From: Palsa-504 sp963819785
GTDB taxonomy: Bacteria > Actinomycetota > Actinomycetes > Streptosporangiales > Streptosporangiaceae
Length of the DNA stretch: 64,000 nt
NCBI GenBank assembly: GCA_963819785.1
Contig: CAWFXW010000024.1
Location: forward strand, 310,001-374,000
Direction: 5' to 3'
The position numbers and the translations under genes were made by a program. Positions 59,792-64,000 of the stretch are shown piece after piece. The first letter of the stretch is position 1. Each line of letters begins with the position of its first letter. The notes below the pieces were generated by a model. It had not been told where the DNA came from. It was given only the letters and a program-made list of their open reading frames with translations, and did no database searches.

Positions 59792-61123
59792 TCAGCCCGC
59801 GGTCGCGATGTTCGCGCTGCCCGCGAAGTAGTTGCCGGCCGCCGAGGTGAGCAGCGGCGCGGCGGCGGTGTCCGCGGGCAGCGCCGACGGCGAGACGAAC
59901 TGGCTGCCCTGCGGCCCGGCCTCCACGGCCATGTCCAGCGCGCTCCCGTGCAGGTACTTCGACCAGGACAGGAACCACTCGGTCCAGCCGTCGTCCCATT
60001 TGCCCGCCGCGGTGCTGGCGGTGACCGTGATCGGATCGCCGGGGATGGACATGTTGTAGTACGTCACGGCGTCCTCGGGCGGCAGGTTGACGCACCCGTG
60101 GCTGACGTTGCTGGTGCCCTGGTCCACCACCGACCAGGGGGCCGAGTGGTAGTAGTCGCCGCTGAAGGTGAACCGGACGGCGTAGTTGACCAGCTCGTTG
60201 TAGTACCCGGCGCTGCCCGGCGCGCCGCCGCCGATCATCCGGACCGGGTTCTGCTTCTCCACGCTGACGTAGGTGCCGTCGGGCGTGGGCAGGCTCGCCC
60301 GGCCGGTGCTGATCGGCCAGTCGTATTTGAGCGTCCCGTTCAGGTAGATCTGCGTCTTGTGACTGGTGGTGCTGGCCACGGCGATGAGCGACCGGCCGAT
60401 GCCGAACGTCTGGGTCAGGTCGGCGGCCCCGTAGACGCCCTTGGCGCCCTCCACCCCGGCCAGGTGGCCGGTGAAGCTGACCGTGGTGTAGGCCGGCCAG
60501 TAGTCCCGCGGCCGGAAGTCCAGGTGGGTGCTGTTGTCCCAGTACCAGGAGCCGGTCACCGGCTTGGACGTGGTGAGCTGCAGGGACCGCTCGACCGCGG
60601 CCCGGTTGGTGATCGGCTGGCTGAAGATCAGCATGATCGGCATGCCCACGCCGTAGGTCTGGCCCGAACCCTCGTAGATCTCGGTGTGGAACACCGACGA
60701 GGGGGTCAGCGTGCGGAAGGTGCTGGTCGTGGTGATCTTCTGCCCGCTGCCGTCGGTGCCGGTCGCGGTCACCGTGTAGCTCTTGGACACGCCGAGCGTC
60801 CAGGTGCTGTGCCAGACCCGGCCGCCGTCGCGCAGCGTCCCGGACACCGTGGTCCCGCCCGGCGAGGTCACCGTGACCTGGCTCACCGTGCCCTTGGTCG
60901 CGGTCACGGTGATCCCGTTCGCGGGATTGGCGTGGTGGTTCCCGTTGGCCGGGGTGATCTTCAGCTCGGTGGCCAGCAGCGACGCGTGCGCCGAAGCCGC
61001 GGCGGACGCGGAGGCCGAGGCCTGGGCCGGCGTCTGCGGGGGCGCGCTGCTGCAGGCCGCGGTGAGCAGGCCGATTGCCGTGGCCGCCACCACGCTGACG
61101 TAGATCCGCGCTGTGCCACGCAC
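59792..61123 (-). CDS. L,D-transpeptidase lipoprotein (LdtMt2-like)
   Basis: A 443-residue envelope enzyme. The GTG at 61123 follows GGGAGGG. The lipobox is GLLTAACSS. Two Ig-like domains lie around 60-250 (ITPANGNHHANPANGITVTA, LQLTTSKPVTGSWYWDNSTH). The YkuD domain carries HSAPWSVVDQGTSNVSHGCVNL with the complete SHGCVN signature, and a C-terminal subdomain follows (WTEWFLSWSKYL). It makes 3-3 peptidoglycan crosslinks and resists most beta-lactams except carbapenems. Confidence 0.92.
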   Translation of the reverse strand: MRGTARIYVSVVAATAIGLLTAACSSAPPQTPAQASASASAAASAHASLLATELKITPANGNHHANPANGITVTATKGTVSQVTVTSPGGTTVSGTLRDGGRVWHSTWTLGVSKSYTVTATGTDGSGQKITTTSTFRTLTPSSVFHTEIYEGSGQTYGVGMPIMLIFSQPITNRAAVERSLQLTTSKPVTGSWYWDNSTHLDFRPRDYWPAYTTVSFTGHLAGVEGAKGVYGAADLTQTFGIGRSLIAVASTTSHKTQIYLNGTLKYDWPISTGRASLPTPDGTYVSVEKQNPVRMIGGGAPGSAGYYNELVNYAVRFTFSGDYYHSAPWSVVDQGTSNVSHGCVNLPPEDAVTYYNMSIPGDPITVTASTAAGKWDDGWTEWFLSWSKYLHGSALDMAVEAGPQGSQFVSPSALPADTAAAPLLTSAAGNYFAGSANIATAG

Positions 61124-61197
61124 GGTAATCCCTCCCTGGGACATCGGGAAACCGGCAGAATGCGTGCCGGTACGCATACTACGTGCGCCTACCCGTC

Positions 61198-62799
61198 CTA
61201 GACGCCCGAAACGTCCGGCTGGTTGCGCCTGCGTCGCAGCGTGACGACCGCGAAGCCGAGGGCGAGCACGGTCACCAGGATGAGCACGTACTCCGGCCAC
61301 GCCCCGATCCGGTCGGCGAGGGTCCGGTAGCTGACCAGCGGCACCCGCGCGTCCAGGATGGCTTGCCGCCACACCTGGCTCTGCTCGATGATCGCCCCGG
61401 ACGGCGCGATGATCGTGCTCTCCCCGGTGGTCGAGGCGTACACCACCGCGCGGTCGCTCTCGATGGCCCGGATCCGGGCCATGGCCGTCTGCTGCTCGGT
61501 CTCGCCGAGCTGCCCGTCGAGCTCGAAGTCGGCGTCGTTGGACTGCAGCGCGATCAGGTCCGCGCCGGCGTTGACCTCGGACCGGACCAGATCGTCGAAG
61601 GCCACCTCGTAGCAGATCACGTCGCCCAGCCGGATCGCGCCGACCCGGAAGACGACCGGATCGCGTCCGGCGGTGAAGTCGATCGGCTGCAGCGCGGGCA
61701 GGGAGCTGAAGCTGGAGATGAGGCCGCGGAACGGGATGTACTCCCCGAACGGGACCAGCCGGCGCTTGACGTAGACCGTGGTCGGGCCCACGCCGGGCAC
61801 CCACAGCTGCCCGACGTTACGCCTGGGGTTGTCCAGGACCTCGCCGATCAGGATCGGCTTGCCCGCCGTGGCCGCCGCCCCGGCCAGCTCGGCGGACAGC
61901 GGGGGGTACTCACGCGGGTCCAGGCTGGTGGCGTTCTCCGGCCAGATCACCACGTCCGGCGCGGGCAGGCGCCCCGCCTTGACCTCGGCGGCCAGCTTCA
62001 GCGTAGCCGCCACGTGGTTCTGGGTGACCTGGCTGTCGTTCAGCAGCTGCGGCAGGTTCCTGGCCCGCGGCACGTTCCCCTGGATCGCCGCCACCGTGGC
62101 CGTCGGCGCGCCGCCCGTCGGGTCGACCGGCAGCAGCCCGCCCGCGAGCACCAGGCCCGCCGTCACCGCCGCGGCCAGCCCTGCCCCGGCCGACTCCCGG
62201 ATACGGGAACGGGAATGGCCGGTCAGCAAACTCAGCGCGTAACGGGCCGCCAGCGCGCCGGTCAGCGCGATCAGGAAGGTCAACAGCGGCGCCCCGCCGA
62301 CGGCCACCCAGCGGACGTCCGGCGCCGCCGACTGGCTCATCGCCAGCCGGCCCCAGGGGAACGCGAAGGGCCACCGGTCGCGGAGCGCCTCGGCCGCCAC
62401 CCACCACGCCGCCACCGGCGCGGGCCAGAACGGCAGCTCGAGCAGCAGCCGCTGGCCCACGCACACGATGGCGAAGATCAGCGCCTCGGCCCCGGCCAGC
62501 GCGGCCCACGCGTACCAGGCCACGTTGATCAGCCACGACAGCAGCGGCACGAACAGGGCCAGCCCGAACACCAGCCCGCACCCGAACGAGGACCGCAGGC
62601 GCCGCCCGGTCAGCGCCAGCACCAGCAGTCCCGGGCCGGCCAAGGCCAGCGGCCATACGCCCAGCGGCGGGGACGCGGCGAAGGTGGCCAGCCCGCCCGC
62701 CGCCGACAGCAGCAGCGCCCAGCGCGTCCGGAACCCGCCGAACGCCCCGGCCTGGCCCGTCCGGGCGCCGGAGGCCGCCGCGGCCTGCGCTGAGATCAC
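61198..62799 (-). CDS. lnt: Apolipoprotein N-acyltransferase
   Basis: A 533-residue enzyme that N-acylates the lipoprotein Cys. Six to seven TM helices are in residues 25-215 and one near the C-terminus. A nitrilase-like domain has catalytic Glu in VVIWPENATSLDPREY, Lys in YVKRRLVPFGEYIPF and Cys in LGDVICYEVAFDDLVRSEV. Lipoproteins in this window (59792, 47066) would be substrates. The C-terminal tail is basic. The start is the ATG at 62799. Confidence 0.92.
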   Translation of the reverse strand: MISAQAAAASGARTGQAGAFGGFRTRWALLLSAAGGLATFAASPPLGVWPLALAGPGLLVLALTGRRLRSSFGCGLVFGLALFVPLLSWLINVAWYAWAALAGAEALIFAIVCVGQRLLLELPFWPAPVAAWWVAAEALRDRWPFAFPWGRLAMSQSAAPDVRWVAVGGAPLLTFLIALTGALAARYALSLLTGHSRSRIRESAGAGLAAAVTAGLVLAGGLLPVDPTGGAPTATVAAIQGNVPRARNLPQLLNDSQVTQNHVAATLKLAAEVKAGRLPAPDVVIWPENATSLDPREYPPLSAELAGAAATAGKPILIGEVLDNPRRNVGQLWVPGVGPTTVYVKRRLVPFGEYIPFRGLISSFSSLPALQPIDFTAGRDPVVFRVGAIRLGDVICYEVAFDDLVRSEVNAGADLIALQSNDADFELDGQLGETEQQTAMARIRAIESDRAVVYASTTGESTIIAPSGAIIEQSQVWRQAILDARVPLVSYRTLADRIGAWPEYVLILVTVLALGFAVVTLRRRRNQPDVSGV

Positions 62800-63027
62800 G
62801 CGTGCAGCCTAACCGCCCGGGCGGCGAGCGCGCCACGCGGCCGATTTGCGGCAATTGCCGGCCACGAAATAACCACCGAACCGGGCAAGCCACGTTGATT
62901 CGCACCAAGGTCGCAATCCGCTGGGCTATAGTACGGATTGCGAACGCCTCAGTGGGGGGGCGTGCACTTGCCGTTTCGTTCCTTTCTTAGGTAGTGCACA
63001 TGACTTGTGTTTATGTCGGGCTGCGCC

Positions 63028-63869
63028 ATGATTAAGATCCGCTATCGCGATCCGAATGAGCTTTCTCCCGGATTACACGCCGCGGCCGAACGGCATGGCC
63101 GCCACACCACGGTCTACCTGCTCCCCGGGCTGAGCGCCGAGCAGCGCCGGTCCGCGCTGCGCCGGCTCAAGATCTCGGCCCGCCGGGGCTATGACCCCAG
63201 GCTGCCCGCGGGGCAGCTGGCGGTGGCGCTGCTGGCCGACCGGATCAGGACCTCGGTCGGCCGCGCGGGCGCGGTGTTCCGCTCGCACCCGGCGGGCAGC
63301 ACGGTACCGGTGATGGTGGTCTCCGCGGGGGCGATCGCCTTCCTGGCCCTGTCCGCGGCGTCCATCCGGGTCATCCACAAGGGCCCGGTGTCCGCCGGGG
63401 CCGGCGCCTCGGTCACCGCGGGGCCGGGCCCTGGGCAGTCGGCGGGGCCGATCGCCGCGGGCCTGGGTGATCCGCCGGGTCAGGCCGGGTCCGTCACCGG
63501 GCAGCGGGGCCAGCCCGGCAGCGGCAGCGGCACCGGCAACGGTGCCGGCCAGCCAGGCAACAGCGGCCAGCCAGGCAACAGCGGCCAGCCAGGCAACGGC
63601 GGCCAGGCAACGGCACCGGGACCGGCGCGGGCGGGACCAGCCAGAGCGCGGATCCGGCCGCGAGCTCGGGCGGCGGCACGACGCTGACCGGCGGCCAGGC
63701 GCCGGCGCCGACCCCAGCCGGCGGCCCGGGAAGCGCGGCGCCGGACACCTCGTCGTCGTCCGCGGCCGCCCCGGCCACGTCCGCGACCACCTCGAAACCG
63801 TCGCCGACCCCGACGGCCAGCAAGAGCGGGCTGTGCGTGAACGTGGGATCGCTGGGCCTGTGCATATAA
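63028..63869 (+). pseudogene. Membrane-anchored Pro/Gly/Ser-rich protein, one frame break
   Basis: The ATG at 63028 gives MIKIRYRDPNELSPGLHAAA and RHGRHTTVYLLPGLSAEQRR, a conserved-looking cytoplasmic N-domain of 80 residues. A TM helix follows near residue 95-115 (VPVMVVSAGAIAFLALSAAS), then a long Gly/Pro/Ser/Thr-rich outer part with a repeat of SGQPGN. Near 63600 the frame changes; the correct phase continues to GLCVNVGSLGLCI and TAA 63869, a Cys-containing end. The function is unknown. Confidence 0.65.
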
Positions 63870-63925
63870 CGCGGTGCGGATAAACCTGTAGGTCCGGCGC
63901 GGGCCTGCTCGCCTAAGCTGACGTG

Positions 63926-64000
63926 GTGAGCAGGCGCGGATGGTTGCTGTTCGCCGCGATGGGCGTGATCTGGGGCATCCCCTATCTGCTGATCAAGGTG
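63926..64000 (+). CDS. EamA/DMT-type transporter, start only
   Basis: A 25-codon partial frame, MSRRGWLLFAAMGVIWGIPY, then LLIKV to the window end. It matches the first TM of drug/metabolite transporters (EamA family, WG-PY motif). The GTG at 63926 (or 63923) is the start. Confidence 0.6.
   Translation, partial: MSRRGWLLFAAMGVIWGIPYLLIKV

Overview
The window is chromosomal DNA from a very high-GC actinomycete. The evidence is pervasive G/C third-position codon use, many GTG/TTG starts, ATGA start/stop overlaps, NarL-type two-component pairs, an EgtE-type gene, an HNH/DUF222 relic, and lipoproteins and L,D-transpeptidases of actinobacterial type. A Streptosporangiales-like lineage is a guess; no rRNA or tRNA gene is present to place it. 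Several conserved genes are broken by single-base frame breaks at C/G-rich spots, so part of the apparent decay may be draft or long-read sequence error.

Left part (1-16.7 kb): a frameshifted egtE tail; an SDR oxidoreductase divergent from a marR-SDR pair; a histidine kinase/NarL regulator pair; a TetR repressor divergent from a DrrAB-like exporter, with two 17-bp palindromes between them; a secreted S53 peptidase; a NarL regulator, an FtsX-type ABC exporter and a divergent histidine kinase with a secreted partner; and phenylacetate-CoA ligase (paaK).

Centre-left (16.7-34.2 kb): a ybaK relic, a GNAT enzyme, a cytosine deaminase resembling the fungal type, and a coupled pair of bifunctional-nuclease (BFN) genes, the second fused behind an ECF-like sigma factor. 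Next is a form I aerobic carbon monoxide dehydrogenase locus in the canonical order coxM-coxS-coxL-coxD-coxE, whose CoxL carries the diagnostic AYSCSFR loop. It would oxidise atmospheric or soil CO. A four-gene minus-strand operon (methyltransferase, GT-C glycosyltransferase, membrane protein, sulfite-oxidase-like molybdoenzyme) faces an OmpR/histidine-kinase pair.

Accessory island (about 34.3-48.3 kb): base composition is visibly less GC-rich in places and relics abound. It holds a half PIN domain, a GNAT, a two-TM protein beside a decayed coiled-coil gene and a decayed cyclase-like gene, a broken ISL3-type transposase, an aminoglycoside-phosphotransferase-like gene, IS scraps, an MntA antitoxin with an amber-interrupted HepT, an intact VapBC pair, a foreign-looking P-loop ATPase, an HNH relic, and a small-gene/GntR/zinc-ribbon module of the kind seen on actinomycete integrative elements.

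Right part (48.3-64 kb): an epimerase, a GT2 glycosyltransferase and a DUF2064 protein; cold-shock protein CspA with a structured leader and a strong terminator; two L,D-transpeptidases; two paralogous secreted proteins of unknown function flanking a thiolase; apolipoprotein N-acyltransferase (lnt); a membrane-anchored Pro/Gly/Ser-rich protein; and the start of an EamA-type transporter. This stretch is largely about the cell envelope.
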